DNA from: an uncultured Pirellulales bacterium
GTDB lineage: Bacteria > Planctomycetota > Planctomycetia > Pirellulales > Thermoguttaceae
Reading direction: 5' to 3'
DNA: 64,000 bases
Assembly: GCA_938015445.1 (NCBI GenBank)
Contig: CALLPE010000029.1
Location: 96,084-160,083 of the forward strand
Shown: piece by piece, positions 26,931 to 37,886 of the stretch
Position numbering within the stretch: the first letter of the stretch is position 1
Layout: each line of letters begins with the position of its first letter
Translations under genes and position numbers: made by a program
The notes under the pieces: model-generated
Told to the model about the DNA's origin: nothing
Seen by the model: only the letters and a program-made list of their open reading frames with translations
The model's database searches: none

Positions 26931-27030
26931 GGCGCATGCGCCGGTCGGCGCTAGCGAGGGCTGTGGACCAGCTTGGCGTGCGGATTGGCATCGGCGCAAG
27001 TCACTGTCATGCTCCAGCCGCCGCCGGCGC

Positions 27031-28920
27031 TTACTTGGCCGCGGGCTGCCCGGCTGTTTTGGGCAAAGCAGGAGTCATCTCGAGCGTGGCTAGCGTGTGC
27101 TTCTCTGCGCCGCCGAGCGCCAAGCGCACTTGCCCTGCGCAGCTCAGAAGGAACGTCACCAGTTCCTGCTCGGCTTCGGCCTCGGCGCGAGTCTTGGCTT
27201 TTTCGATGATCTCCTGACGCACCAGAGTTTCCCGATTGGAGCGAAGCAGCTCGGCCAGCTTCGGGGCGTCGAGCTCGACGACGGTGTTCGCTCCGGCGGT
27301 CGCAGCAGAGGTGGTCGGCGATGCCGGTGCCGGTCGTGTGGCCTGCGGCTTTTGCGCTGCCGCAGCATCGTCCGGTTCCAGTAGCGCGTCGATCAGCTCG
27401 CGTGCAAGTTGTTCGGTCGAGCTGAGAATGACCCAGTCGCCCGGCATGGCCAGCGCAGGCCGGAAGTTGAAGCGGACGTCTGCCGGCGACTTGCCCGTTT
27501 GCCCGCGTGCCGAGAAATAAGCCACGGTGAATTTGACCCCGCGGTGCGTGAGGCGATCCAGTATCAGGCCCGGCTCGGCCTTCTGTCCGCGCGTGAAGCT
27601 GACTAGCCCGAAGGCCTTCTGCCAGGCCTCTTCCACCACTTCCGAAAACGCGGTTGCATTGCGTAGCCTCAACACGGCAGCGAAAGCGGGGATTTGCGGT
27701 TCCGGCACGCCGATCTTCGGGTCGTACTGCTGCTGGGCGACCACCATTCGGATTTCGGGCCGAAACTCCTTGAGCACCTCTTCGGTCAGATCGCGCCCGC
27801 TGAAGAATATGCCCATCATGTTTTCAAAAAAAATCAGCCCCGAAGTGCGCTGCGGAAACAGCTCATCCTTCGCGGCATAGAACTGGTGCAGGTCGCGGTA
27901 AAGCGTGGCACCGGCTATCTGCCCCGGAACTCGGAGCAGCGGCAGCGGGCCTTCGCCGGGTTTTTGCGGCCGGGCGAAAGGGACCGCTTTGGCGGCTTCG
28001 GCCTTCTCGGCCAGCGCGGTAAGGATGAGTCGCCGGCCATCCGCCCGCAAGCTCAAAGCGAGCCAATCGGACCGGGCAACGACATCCGCTGCGCCGGGCA
28101 ACAACAAGGCCAGCCAGGGGTCGGCCAGTTGCTCGACCGCTTGGCGCATGTTCGGCGCGTCGCGCGTTAGGCTGGTATTGACACAAACCGTGGCCAGGGC
28201 TCCGCCTGTAGCGCGTCGGGCAGCCTGATACCACGGCTGCGTTGATAGACTGCTGGCGTCGGGTTCCGCCCGCAGGTCCAGAACCTTCCGCAGGCTTTCC
28301 GAGCGATTGGTCAACACCAGCCGCCGGCCTATGACGGCGTGAGCCTCGGTGCCGCCCAACGTCCAGGCGGTCACGCCGCGGTAGTCTTTCGAGCGGACTG
28401 GTTCGGGCTGGCCCTGCCTGACGGCCTCGCCTTTGGCCAGCTCCAACAGCACGCGGTGGAGGTTTTCGAGCAGTTTTTGGTCTTCGCTGTCGATGACGAT
28501 CACCACACCGCCGCTGGAATCGACCGAGGCGACAACCCCGCCTCCTAACAGCTTCTGGACTCCGCTCCGCCAATCGGTGCCGCAGGTCATCTCCAGCAGC
28601 CTGACAAGCTGCACGAACTGTTTGAACTGCGGCTCGGCAGCCAAGCGCTTGTAAAGCGGCTGCTCGGCGATGGCCCCGGTGGTCTGGGGAGCCAAGAGAG
28701 CCTCCAGAAGCGGTTTGGGCTGCGAGATTTCCAAGACAGCCAGTGTCTGGGGTTCCAGCCATTGGACGGCTGGCGGCAGTTTCTCGGCCGCCGTTGCCGG
28801 GGCCTCCGGTTCAGCGGCGCGGGTTGCAGTACCAATCGCCGACAGCGTGTTTGCTACCAACAATCCGATGACCGCCAGGCAAAAGCGGACGTCTTCGATT
28901 GGCAATAGTTTGTGGCGCAT
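27031..28920 (-). CDS. Exported hypothetical protein, DUF3352-like
   Basis: 629 aa with a signal peptide (VRFCLAVIGLLVANTLSAIG). It has no catalytic motif I recognise. The pattern 'LEPQTLAVLEISQPKPLLEA ... LLGGGVVASVDSSGGVVIVI ... RGVTAWTLGGTEAHAVIGRR' recalls planctomycete DUF3352-type proteins. The middle domain (340-620) of the protein at 21091-25032 has a similar rhythm (PDGTVLLLSYNALRITGLPH ... VVGKSVVVTGHEDILRHLHT), suggesting distant relationship. The C-terminal part is helical and Ala-rich (DDAAAAQKPQATRPAPASPT). GGGAGG lies 8 nt before the ATG at 28920, so the start is firm. It ends 100 bp from the convergent sulfatase gene. Function unknown. Confidence 0.75.
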   Translation of the reverse strand: MRHKLLPIEDVRFCLAVIGLLVANTLSAIGTATRAAEPEAPATAAEKLPPAVQWLEPQTLAVLEISQPKPLLEALLAPQTTGAIAEQPLYKRLAAEPQFKQFVQLVRLLEMTCGTDWRSGVQKLLGGGVVASVDSSGGVVIVIDSEDQKLLENLHRVLLELAKGEAVRQGQPEPVRSKDYRGVTAWTLGGTEAHAVIGRRLVLTNRSESLRKVLDLRAEPDASSLSTQPWYQAARRATGGALATVCVNTSLTRDAPNMRQAVEQLADPWLALLLPGAADVVARSDWLALSLRADGRRLILTALAEKAEAAKAVPFARPQKPGEGPLPLLRVPGQIAGATLYRDLHQFYAAKDELFPQRTSGLIFFENMMGIFFSGRDLTEEVLKEFRPEIRMVVAQQQYDPKIGVPEPQIPAFAAVLRLRNATAFSEVVEEAWQKAFGLVSFTRGQKAEPGLILDRLTHRGVKFTVAYFSARGQTGKSPADVRFNFRPALAMPGDWVILSSTEQLARELIDALLEPDDAAAAQKPQATRPAPASPTTSAATAGANTVVELDAPKLAELLRSNRETLVRQEIIEKAKTRAEAEAEQELVTFLLSCAGQVRLALGGAEKHTLATLEMTPALPKTAGQPAAK

Positions 28921-29085
28921 GGATAGGGCCTCCCTCGATAAATCGCTGTTACTCCGCGGCTCCCACGGTATTTCGTTTTCGCCGCCCGATTATTGACGTG
29001 CCCCAGCGCGATTTCCACGGCAAGCTTACCATCGGTAACCCGCGACGCCGCGACCGCCACACCGACCCTACGGTCCGACCTTGTG

Positions 29086-29127
29086 CTAGGGGGCGTATTC
29101 CGGGTGCTAAGGGGTGTATTCCGGCAT
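29086..29127 (-). repeat. 21-bp tandem duplication of gene 3' end including stop
   Basis: On the minus strand the last seven codons of the oxidoreductase gene (MPEYTP-TAG) are followed at once by a diverged copy in frame (HPEYAP-TAG). The stop codons are at 29107-29109 and 29086-29088. Confidence 0.92.
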
Positions 29128-30492
29128 CGCCAGCAAATGCTTGTTAGCGATGGTAATACCACTGGTCATAGCCCCGACGATCCCTACCAACCCTTGGTCG
29201 TTGCCGCAGATGAACAAGTTCGTCAGAGGGGTAGCGCCACTGAAGTACTTTTGCGCAGCGCCATAAACTGCCCCGTCGTCGTGGCCGGTAAAGCGGCGAA
29301 TGGTCACAGGAGTGAAAATCTCGGTGTGAACTACTGCGCGGCGGAAGTCGGGCACGAACCGCACGGCCGATTCGACCAGCCGGCGATACCAAAGCTCTTT
29401 GGCCTGGCGGTAAGGCTCCATCTCCAGCTCGGCCCAGCGGTTGTAGTTGGCCAAAGCGGAGATGCGAATTTGCCCATCCTGCGGCTGCTGGCGATATGCA
29501 AAGTTGTTGGGCGAGCAGACCACGCCGCTATGCAGATCGACGGCCTGCGCAGGCCGCCGGTAGCGGAACTTCTGGTCGTCGTTGAAGAACACCATCGCCA
29601 ACTCCAGTCCCAGCTCGCGCGGTTGGGCATCGAGCACCGAGATCGACTCGACGAACGAGATGCACGTTCGATACGGTGGCGGATGGGCGTCGTTGCACAG
29701 TCGCATGGTTTCTGCCCAGCCTGCCGAGGAAAGCACATGGCGGGCGCGCAGCTCGAGGCCGTCCTCCAGTATCACTCGCTCTACCCGTCGGTGGCTGACT
29801 AGCAAAGCCGCCACTGGCGATCGCAAGCGCAACTCTCCGCCAAGCTGCTTAAACCTTCGCACCAGCGCCCCTAGCAGCGCGCGCACGCCATTTGCCGGTC
29901 GAGCCAAGCCTTCCAGAAAAACCGAGCGGAACAAGATACTGAATAGGTCGAAGTCGATGTCGTCCTCGCGCGAGCCGCCGTAGAACATTATCGGGCACAG
30001 GAGCATCTCTATCAGCAAAGGCTCGTCGAAGATGCTGCCGAGGACCTCCCTGGCCGAACAGCGCCCCGACGGCTGGCCGAAATCCCGGTAATCCAGAAGC
30101 CGTGCCAGCAAGCGCTCGAAATTGTCTTTCTCGCCGGGAAAGCAGCGATGAACTTCGCTGCGCAGCAGCTCCACATCGTTGGAGAACCGCAGCGTTGTGT
30201 CCGGAAAGACGATTGCCGAGCCGAGCTGCGGCGCAAGCTCCAGTTCGTCCCAGCTCAAACGCAACTGGCGCAACAATCGCGCCAGCGGACCGCGTCGGGC
30301 CCCTTTGGGGGTGTAGTTGGTCAGGGCATGCAGGCCGACATCGAACGTTCGCCCACCCCGCCGATACCACGAGTTTAGACCGCCGACGGCGTCATGCCGT
30401 TCCAAGATGCACACGCTCTGGCCGAACTGCGCCAGGCGAATGCCCGCCGCCAGCCCCGACATCCCCGCACCTATGATGATTGTGTCGTACAT
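29107..30492 (-). CDS. FAD-dependent phytoene desaturase/carotenoid isomerase-like oxidoreductase
   Basis: A 461-aa flavoprotein of the CrtI/CrtO/CrtH type. The N-terminal Rossmann motif is complete (IIIGAGMSGLAAGIRLAQFG, Gly8-x-Gly10-x-x-Gly13), followed by the conserved Glu (CILERHDAVGGLNSWY). The C-terminal FAD signature is present (LFICGNDQGLVGIVGAMTSG). The length fits a desaturase or isomerase of polyenes. It is followed upstream on the same strand by an acyl carrier protein and a ketoacyl synthase. That context suggests it acts on an ACP-bound or fatty-acid-derived polyene rather than on classical carotenoid, but a carotenoid role is not excluded. Its 3' end is tandemly duplicated. Confidence 0.85.
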   Translation of the reverse strand: MYDTIIIGAGMSGLAAGIRLAQFGQSVCILERHDAVGGLNSWYRRGGRTFDVGLHALTNYTPKGARRGPLARLLRQLRLSWDELELAPQLGSAIVFPDTTLRFSNDVELLRSEVHRCFPGEKDNFERLLARLLDYRDFGQPSGRCSAREVLGSIFDEPLLIEMLLCPIMFYGGSREDDIDFDLFSILFRSVFLEGLARPANGVRALLGALVRRFKQLGGELRLRSPVAALLVSHRRVERVILEDGLELRARHVLSSAGWAETMRLCNDAHPPPYRTCISFVESISVLDAQPRELGLELAMVFFNDDQKFRYRRPAQAVDLHSGVVCSPNNFAYRQQPQDGQIRISALANYNRWAELEMEPYRQAKELWYRRLVESAVRFVPDFRRAVVHTEIFTPVTIRRFTGHDDGAVYGAAQKYFSGATPLTNLFICGNDQGLVGIVGAMTSGITIANKHLLAMPEYTP

Positions 30493-30500
30493 TTACACCT

Positions 30501-30620
30501 GCCGTTACGCGGTCGTCCGGTCGTGGCCTGCGCCGCTTAGACGTTACCTGTACTGCGAGGACGTTGTCTGCGCCGGATGGACTTTGTTTGTGCCACTTCT
30601 ACGCTGCCTATACCGCACAG
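30501..30620. repeat. Degenerate 20-bp repeat, about 6 copies
   Basis: Units at 30501, 30521, 30541, 30561, 30581 and 30601 follow a loose consensus ACGTTGCCTGYGCCGCATGG (best pair: 30541 and 30561). The array begins 8 bp upstream of the oxidoreductase start codon and lies between it and the acyl carrier protein gene. Confidence 0.6.
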
Positions 30621-30747
30621 ACAAGCGACAGGCAGACAGGATGCGAAAAGCGGCTGTTGTCGCGATACAGTGGTTCGCAAGCGTGTGCGAACGGGCCGCG
30701 TCTGCCACCGCGCCGAAAGCCCTCCCATCGCAGGGCTGGTCGTCGGG

Positions 30748-31011
30748 CTACTTTCTGTTGTTGATGTCCCGCATCAGCGGCTCGAGATACTCCACGGTGC
30801 TGCGCATGCTTGCCAGTGCCGGGTAGTCTTTTTCCGGTATCTGAATCCGGTAGCGCTTGCGCAGTTCCATAACTATGTCCAGAAAATCCATGCTGTCCAG
30901 TTCCAACTGTTCCCGGAAGGGAACATCGTCCTTGAGGTTGCTAACGTCTTCGTCAGGCACGATGTCGGCCAGAATGTCGAGCACCACCTGGCGGATTTCG
31001 TCGGCTGTCAT
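30748..31011 (-). CDS. Acyl carrier protein
   Basis: 87 aa, the normal ACP length. It carries acyl intermediates on a phosphopantetheine arm attached to Ser40 in the motif LELDSMDFLDIV. The four-helix pattern and acidic helix II are clear. The ATG at 31011 has GGAG 8 nt upstream. A longer frame (to 31263) would run into the neighbouring synthase gene and is rejected. It lies 86 bp after the ketoacyl synthase on the same strand and upstream of the oxidoreductase. This looks like a dedicated ACP for a special acyl pathway rather than the housekeeping AcpP, because no fabD, fabG or fabH gene is adjacent. Confidence 0.95.
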   Translation of the reverse strand: MTADEIRQVVLDILADIVPDEDVSNLKDDVPFREQLELDSMDFLDIVMELRKRYRIQIPEKDYPALASMRSTVEYLEPLMRDINNRK

Positions 31012-31097
31012 CTCAATCACTCCGGGCACCTGATGCGGGGCTGGGAACCGCCGCCATTGCACGCCCTCACCAAATCCAAACGCCGCTCGGTCGGCAT

Positions 31098-32348
<1,251 letters not shown>

Positions 32349-32979
32349 AGCTGAACCGATTCCTTGACCATCGTAAGCCAGTCAAACTAACTGGTTCTTG
32401 TGGGTTTGACAAGCGGCAGCACCCTGCCGGCTACGCCCGAGCCGCAGTTTCTGGCCTCTACCGTCCGGTCGGGCTATCGGCCAAAGCGACAACGCTGACT
32501 CGTGTCGAAAGGCAAGGCAGCGAACACAGGCATCGAGAAAAGCTGCCGCATGAAACAGATTCGCTTTCCTATTTTACCAGCATTCGAGTATTAGCAATGC
32601 GGTGTTAGGCGACACAAAAACTGCCGTGTTAGCCGACACAAAAGTTGCACAGATCGGGCCGACGCGGCCGTCCACCTTTACATCTTCCCGTTTCTTTTCA
32701 GCCTGCGCCGTTTGCCACGTCTTCGCACCGTGCTTGTGCGGAACCCCATAGAAGGATTTTCGTGTGCAAGACCCAATCGGCCCATTGACGGCCTAACGAG
32801 GTTGTGCATAGTTGAATTGACTGGCCCGGCGGCGCGACCGCGGAGAAGCGAAAGGGGCAAAGCGTGGCGGTCGCGGCGTCCACTCATATTCACTCTGGTT
32901 TGGGATAAAGCACTTTCGGACGGTTGGCAACCGCGGGGGCGAACCTTCTTAAATGCTTCGCCCCATGACAGGCAACGCT
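32349..32979. other. Intergenic region with 24-bp tandem repeat (32602-32649)
   Basis: About 630 bp between divergent genes. GTGTTAGGCGACACAAAAAC at 32602 recurs as GTGTTAGCCGACACAAAAGT at 32626 (24-bp step). No gene, RNA or clear promoter is recognised. Confidence 0.5.
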
Positions 32980-33321
32980 ATGGCGGTCGAGTGGTACGTT
33001 TGCATTGGCGGCGACCAGAAGGGGCCGCTATCGACCGAGGAACTGAAGCGGTGGCTAAAAGAGGGGCGCATAACCCTCGACACCTTCGCCAAACAGGGGC
33101 CTGCCAGCCCTTGGAAACCTCTGAAGCATTTTCTGCGCGGCTCCGATGATTGGTTGAACCGACTGGCCTTGTTGGGAGCCGTTTTGCTCGTCGTGGAGAT
33201 CGCGCTAGTGATATTGGCCGATCCGACCACTGCCAAGTTTATCGTGATCGCATCTGGGGCGGTCGGGTTGGCCTTCTTGCTGCTGCGTCGCGGCAGTTCG
33301 ACACCTCAGACCGCCCGCTGA
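32980..33321 (+). CDS. GYF-like domain membrane protein
   Basis: 113 aa. Residues 1-60 (MAVEWYVCIGGDQKGPLSTE ... LKEGRI, WKPLKHF) are the GYF_2/DUF4339 fold, a small domain in which W-Y and G-P line a proline-rich-peptide site. Two membrane spans follow (LALLGAVLLVVEIALVILAD; FIVIASGAVGLAFLLLRRG). Planctomycetes have many such proteins, thought to bind partners at the membrane. I choose the ATG at 32980, directly before the domain; ATGs at 32953 and 32965 are alternatives. The following secretin has a long Pro/Gln-rich tail, which would be a plausible ligand, but this is only inference from adjacency. Confidence 0.8.
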   Translation: MAVEWYVCIGGDQKGPLSTEELKRWLKEGRITLDTFAKQGPASPWKPLKHFLRGSDDWLNRLALLGAVLLVVEIALVILADPTTAKFIVIASGAVGLAFLLLRRGSSTPQTAR

Positions 33322-33504
33322 GTTACCCCCCGCCCATGCGGCACTGCCTTGATAGTTTTCCGGTTAAACAAATTTGGAGGATTGCGCAAGGATTGCCGAT
33401 TATTCGTATCGCGCAACCAGTACACACATTCTGCGTCAAACTGGGAAACAAGCGCAAAATTGGGATTCTGCGATGGCGGGGGTCAGCCACAATCAAAGGC
33501 AGAC

Positions 33505-36500
33505 ATGCTCATGCGCAACACTGTCGAACGAACCGCCCCACTTTACATCTGGTTAATGCCCATTGCAGCAGTGCTGGCGACCGCAGCCATCGGGCTGCGT
33601 CTTTCGGCTGTGGCCCAACAGGACAACTCACGTCCCGCTCCGGTGCTGCGGGCGCACAATTGCCCGGCCGGCGATGTGGAGACAGCAGCAGCTCTTTTGC
33701 GGGCCGAATACCAGCACGCCCCCGATGTGTTAATCGTGCCCAACCCGCGCACCCAGCAACTACTGGTGCAAGCTCCACCGGAAGTCCATACCCGGATCGC
33801 CCAACGATTGGCCGCTTTGCAGCGGGGGGTGGGTTCGGCCGGTAGCCGCGCTGCGCAAACCGGCACCGGCGGTTCCGCGGTGGTCGATCCGCACGCTCCC
33901 AAAACCGCCACGCTGAGTCTGGAGCATATCGCCGCGCAACAGTTAGAAGAGGCGCTAAATTCTCTGTTCGGACCGCGACTTACCCCGGTGCAGCCTACCG
34001 AGTTAGGTGCCCGTTGCTATCAGCTTGCTTTACCGGGCAACCGGAGCATGCGCATCGAGTTGCACCCGCAGACCGGCCGGGTGAGCCTGCAAGGCCCCAC
34101 GGCCAACGTCGAGGCTTGCATACGGCTGGTACAGCATGTCGACGTCCCCCAACCGGCCGGCGATCAAAGCCTGCGATTGATTGCTTTGCGTCAGGCGGCA
34201 CCGGCTACTGCGCGGCGGGTAGTGGATGCCATCCAGGCCAGCAACGGGATGCGGATAGTCCGCGGCCCGATGGCGGCCACGCTCTTCCAGCAGTCGGAGG
34301 AACAGTTGCAGCCGCCAGCCGCGTCCCAGGTGACCACCAAACAGCCTGTGCAACAAGGCCCAACGGCGCCGGTACGCGACGTTTCGACACAGATTGGCGC
34401 CGAGGCACCGCCGCCCGTGGCCCCGCCTCCGGGAGGCCCCGGAGCCGAAGCCGCCCCACCGCCTGCGCTAGGACAAGCAGCGCCGGGGCAACCGGCCCGT
34501 GCCGGAGCGCAGGAAGGCGCTGGCATGATCGGGGCGGTGCGAATCGAGCTGCTCGAAGGGCTGGACGTGCTGGTGATCAGCGGCCATCAGCGCGACGTCA
34601 GACGCGTGCAGGAAATCATCGAGCAGATCGAGCGGTTGGCAGCGGAAACCGAGCCGGCCATCGAAGTGTATCAACTGCGGTACGTCAACTCGATCGCCAT
34701 CGCCGATTTGATCGACCCGTTGTACAACGAGATTTTCTTTGCGCGCCGGGGCGACGTGAGCATCACCGCCTTGGTGAAGCCTAACGCCTTGTTGTTGATC
34801 GGGCGTCGCGAGAATGTGCAGTTGGTGATCGACCTGGTTCGCAAGCTCGATAAACCCGTCGCCCCCGACACTCAGTTCCAAGTCTTCCGCCTGAAGCACG
34901 CTGCCGCCGCGACAGCGCAGGTGACGGTGCAGAACTTTTTTGTGATGCAATACGGGCTGGGCACCCGGGTGTGGGCAGTGGCCGACTATCGTTCCAACTC
35001 GCTGATCGTGCAAGCCAGCCCGCGCGACATGGTCGAAGTGGCCGCCCTGATCCAGAAGCTCGACACGCCGACCAGCGAAGCCGTCCACGAATTGCGCGTC
35101 ATCCAGTTGCAAAACTCGCTGGCCGACGAAATGGCCAACGTGCTCATGTCGGCGATCACCGGCCAGGCACGCGCGGTAACCGCCGTGCCTGGAGCAGCCG
35201 CAGCCCCCGCCGCACAGGCAGCAGCGGCCGAAAAGGCCACCATGCTGCGCTTTGTGACCATCGACGCCCAGGGACAGCGACGGCTCAATTCGGGCATCTT
35301 GACCGACGTGCGGATCACTCCCGATGCCCGCGCCAACACGCTGCTGGTCTCGGCCCCGGCCGATAGCATGGAGCTGATCGAGGCCCTGGTCCGACAGCTC
35401 GACCAGCCGCCCAGCGCCGTTTCGCAAGTCAAGGTGTTTACCATCGTTAACGGCGACGCCACTGCGCTGGCCGACATGTTGGCCACGCTATTTGCCCGGC
35501 CCGCCACGCAAACCGCCCTGGGCTTGCAGTTGCAAACCGCTGCTGGCGAGGGCGAAAGCACGCTCATCCCGTTGCGGCTGGCCGTGGACGTGCGTACCAA
35601 CAGCATCATCGCTTCCGGCTCGATGGGCGATCTGCAAGTGGTGGAGGCCATTCTGCTGCGGCTCGATGAAAGCGACATCCGCAAACGCAAGACAGTGGTT
35701 TACCGGCTGAAAAACGCGCCGGCCACCGACGTGGCCAACACCATCAACCAATTCCTGCAAAGCGAGCGCCAGGTGCAACTGATGGCCCCAGGGTTGGTCA
35801 GCGCATTCGAGCAGGTGGAGCGCGAGGTGGTGGTGGTGGCCGAGCCGGTCAGCAATAGCTTGCTGGTCAGCGCCACCGAGCGCTACTTCAACGAGATCAA
35901 GAAGATCGTGGAGCAACTGGATGAACGTCCGCCGATGGTGCTCATCCAGGTGCTTATCGCCGAGGTGAGTCTGAACAACACCGACGAGTTCGGCGTGGAG
36001 CTGGGCCTGCAAGATAGCATCCTGTTCGACCGCAGCCTGCTCCAGAACATCACCACGCTGACGCGGACCACGTATAACGAATTCGGACAGCCGACCTCGC
36101 AAGGGCAGGAAATCGTTTCGGCCACCTATGTGCCCGGCTTCGCCTTCAACAACCAGCCGCTGGGCCAGAGCACCGATCCGCGGCGAAAAGACCTTATCGG
36201 CACTCAGGGCCTATCGCACTTCGGTGTGGGCCGATTGAACAACGAGCTGGGCTTTGGTGGATTCGTGTTTTCCGCCTCCAGCGAAAGCGTCAGCGTGCTG
36301 ATCCGCGCGCTGAAAGAGTGCCGCCGGCTGGAAGTCCTCAGCCGTCCGCAAGTGATGACACTGGACAACCAGCCCGCCTTCGTGCAGGTGGGCCAGCGGG
36401 TACCGCGGATCACCGGAACCACCGTCAACCAGATGGGCCAGGTCAACAGCGTGACGCTGGAGAACGTGGGCTTGATACTGGGCGTCACCCCGCGCATCAG

Positions 36501-37797
36501 CCCCGACGGCCTGGTGGTCATGGCCATCGACGCCGAAAAATCTGAAGTGGGGCCAGAAGCGGAGGGCATTCCCGTATCCATCTCGGCTACCGGACAGATC
36601 GTCCGCTCTCCCCGCATCAATACCACCATGGCGCAGACCACTGTCAGCGCCGCCAGCGGCCAGACGATCGTCTTGGGCGGGCTGATCGTCAAAGGAAAGG
36701 CCGAGTTCCATCGCAAAGTGCCGCTGTTGGGCGATATACCGATCGTCGGGCACCTGTTCCGTTACGACGGAGTGGCCGACCGCCGTTCCGAGCTGCTGAT
36801 CATCATGACGCCTCACATCGTGCGAAACCAAGCCGAGGCCGAGGAGGTCAAACGTATCGAGTCGGCACGCATGCATTGGTGCCTCAGCGATGTGCTGGAA
36901 ATCCACGGCCGCGGCGCCCAACGCCAACCGATGGAAACCTGGTCCGAGGCCGAAACCGAGGTGATCTATCCTCACCTGGACCCCCTGGGCGTTTATCCGC
37001 GCGGCCGCGGCGCCGAGGTCGAGCTGGAGTTGGTTCCAACGCCGCCGGGCGAACCGGGCAACAATCGGACGCGCCCAGCCAACGGTGCCCAACATCTCAA
37101 AGAAGCGCCGCGGCTGGTAGAACCGCCCGAGCAGCCGCGTTCGCCCTCGGACGGCTCGGCCGGTGGCGGCCGGAATTCGGCGTCCCAGGAGCAGCAGTTG
37201 CAGTTCGGCCCGCAGTTGCAACTTCGCCAGCCAGCGCACAGCGGTAGCTCGCCGACGGTAAACCCCGCCGTACAACCGGTGCAACCGGCAGTGTATCAGC
37301 CGCACGCGGGCCAGTCTGCCGCATCAGTACCGCCCGCCAGGGCAGTTCCCGACGACACAGTAGCCCCAGCGGCGTATTACTATGGCCCGGCGGGCACCAC
37401 CGAACAATCTGCCGCGCAATCCCAACCCAGCGGGCAACATCATCCGTATCAGCACGGCCAGCAGTATCAGCACGGCCAGCAGTCGCATCAACAACAAGTG
37501 TTGCAGCGCTGGGGACAACAAGCGTGGCCGCCGTCGGGGCAGCAGTCACCGCCGTCGCAGCCGCTGTACCCGAACGGTCAGCAGTACGGGCAAGCACAAT
37601 CTTTCCCGCCAGGGGCACCCCAGCACCCGGTCGCTCAACCCCACGTGTGGTATCCGCCGCAGCCGCAACAACCCACAGCATCAGCGGGCCAGGTTCAGGC
37701 CCCGGCTGCCAGCTCCGTCGGCGGAAGCAATCACCAGTTGGGCACTTACCAGTTGCCCGCAAGCGGCGGGCAGTGGGCCCCACCGCCGCAACGATAA
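33505..37797 (+). CDS. Large secretin (GspD/PilQ superfamily) with Pro/Gln-rich tail
   Basis: 1430 aa, about twice the usual GspD length, forming an outer-membrane gated channel. The ATG at 33505 has AAAGG 5 nt upstream and precedes a signal/anchor (APLYIWLMPIAAVLATAAIG). Several secretin_N (NolW-like) modules lie at about 70-130 and 345-800 (for example IEVYQLRYVNSIAIADLIDP, QVFRLKHAAAATAQVTVQNF, VFTIVNGDATALADMLATLF). The secretin barrel domain spans about 805-1105 (VLIQVLIAEVSL, LSRPQVMTLDNQPAFVQVGQ, TIVLGGLIVKGK, VPLLGDIPIVGHLF, LLIIMTPHIV). The last 325 residues are Pro/Gln-rich with HGQQYQHGQQ repeats. No GspE/F/G genes are near, so the rest of the machine is encoded elsewhere. Confidence 0.93.
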   Translation: MLMRNTVERTAPLYIWLMPIAAVLATAAIGLRLSAVAQQDNSRPAPVLRAHNCPAGDVETAAALLRAEYQHAPDVLIVPNPRTQQLLVQAPPEVHTRIAQRLAALQRGVGSAGSRAAQTGTGGSAVVDPHAPKTATLSLEHIAAQQLEEALNSLFGPRLTPVQPTELGARCYQLALPGNRSMRIELHPQTGRVSLQGPTANVEACIRLVQHVDVPQPAGDQSLRLIALRQAAPATARRVVDAIQASNGMRIVRGPMAATLFQQSEEQLQPPAASQVTTKQPVQQGPTAPVRDVSTQIGAEAPPPVAPPPGGPGAEAAPPPALGQAAPGQPARAGAQEGAGMIGAVRIELLEGLDVLVISGHQRDVRRVQEIIEQIERLAAETEPAIEVYQLRYVNSIAIADLIDPLYNEIFFARRGDVSITALVKPNALLLIGRRENVQLVIDLVRKLDKPVAPDTQFQVFRLKHAAAATAQVTVQNFFVMQYGLGTRVWAVADYRSNSLIVQASPRDMVEVAALIQKLDTPTSEAVHELRVIQLQNSLADEMANVLMSAITGQARAVTAVPGAAAAPAAQAAAAEKATMLRFVTIDAQGQRRLNSGILTDVRITPDARANTLLVSAPADSMELIEALVRQLDQPPSAVSQVKVFTIVNGDATALADMLATLFARPATQTALGLQLQTAAGEGESTLIPLRLAVDVRTNSIIASGSMGDLQVVEAILLRLDESDIRKRKTVVYRLKNAPATDVANTINQFLQSERQVQLMAPGLVSAFEQVEREVVVVAEPVSNSLLVSATERYFNEIKKIVEQLDERPPMVLIQVLIAEVSLNNTDEFGVELGLQDSILFDRSLLQNITTLTRTTYNEFGQPTSQGQEIVSATYVPGFAFNNQPLGQSTDPRRKDLIGTQGLSHFGVGRLNNELGFGGFVFSASSESVSVLIRALKECRRLEVLSRPQVMTLDNQPAFVQVGQRVPRITGTTVNQMGQVNSVTLENVGLILGVTPRISPDGLVVMAIDAEKSEVGPEAEGIPVSISATGQIVRSPRINTTMAQTTVSAASGQTIVLGGLIVKGKAEFHRKVPLLGDIPIVGHLFRYDGVADRRSELLIIMTPHIVRNQAEAEEVKRIESARMHWCLSDVLEIHGRGAQRQPMETWSEAETEVIYPHLDPLGVYPRGRGAEVELELVPTPPGEPGNNRTRPANGAQHLKEAPRLVEPPEQPRSPSDGSAGGGRNSASQEQQLQFGPQLQLRQPAHSGSSPTVNPAVQPVQPAVYQPHAGQSAASVPPARAVPDDTVAPAAYYYGPAGTTEQSAAQSQPSGQHHPYQHGQQYQHGQQSHQQQVLQRWGQQAWPPSGQQSPPSQPLYPNGQQYGQAQSFPPGAPQHPVAQPHVWYPPQPQQPTASAGQVQAPAASSVGGSNHQLGTYQLPASGGQWAPPPQR

Positions 37798-37886
37798 GCG
37801 GCTTGGCTCGTCCCGTGGGATGCCGACAGCCAAACCGCAGCAAAATTGCAGACTACGCGCTCCAAGCAGCTTGAATCGAGTTGGCC

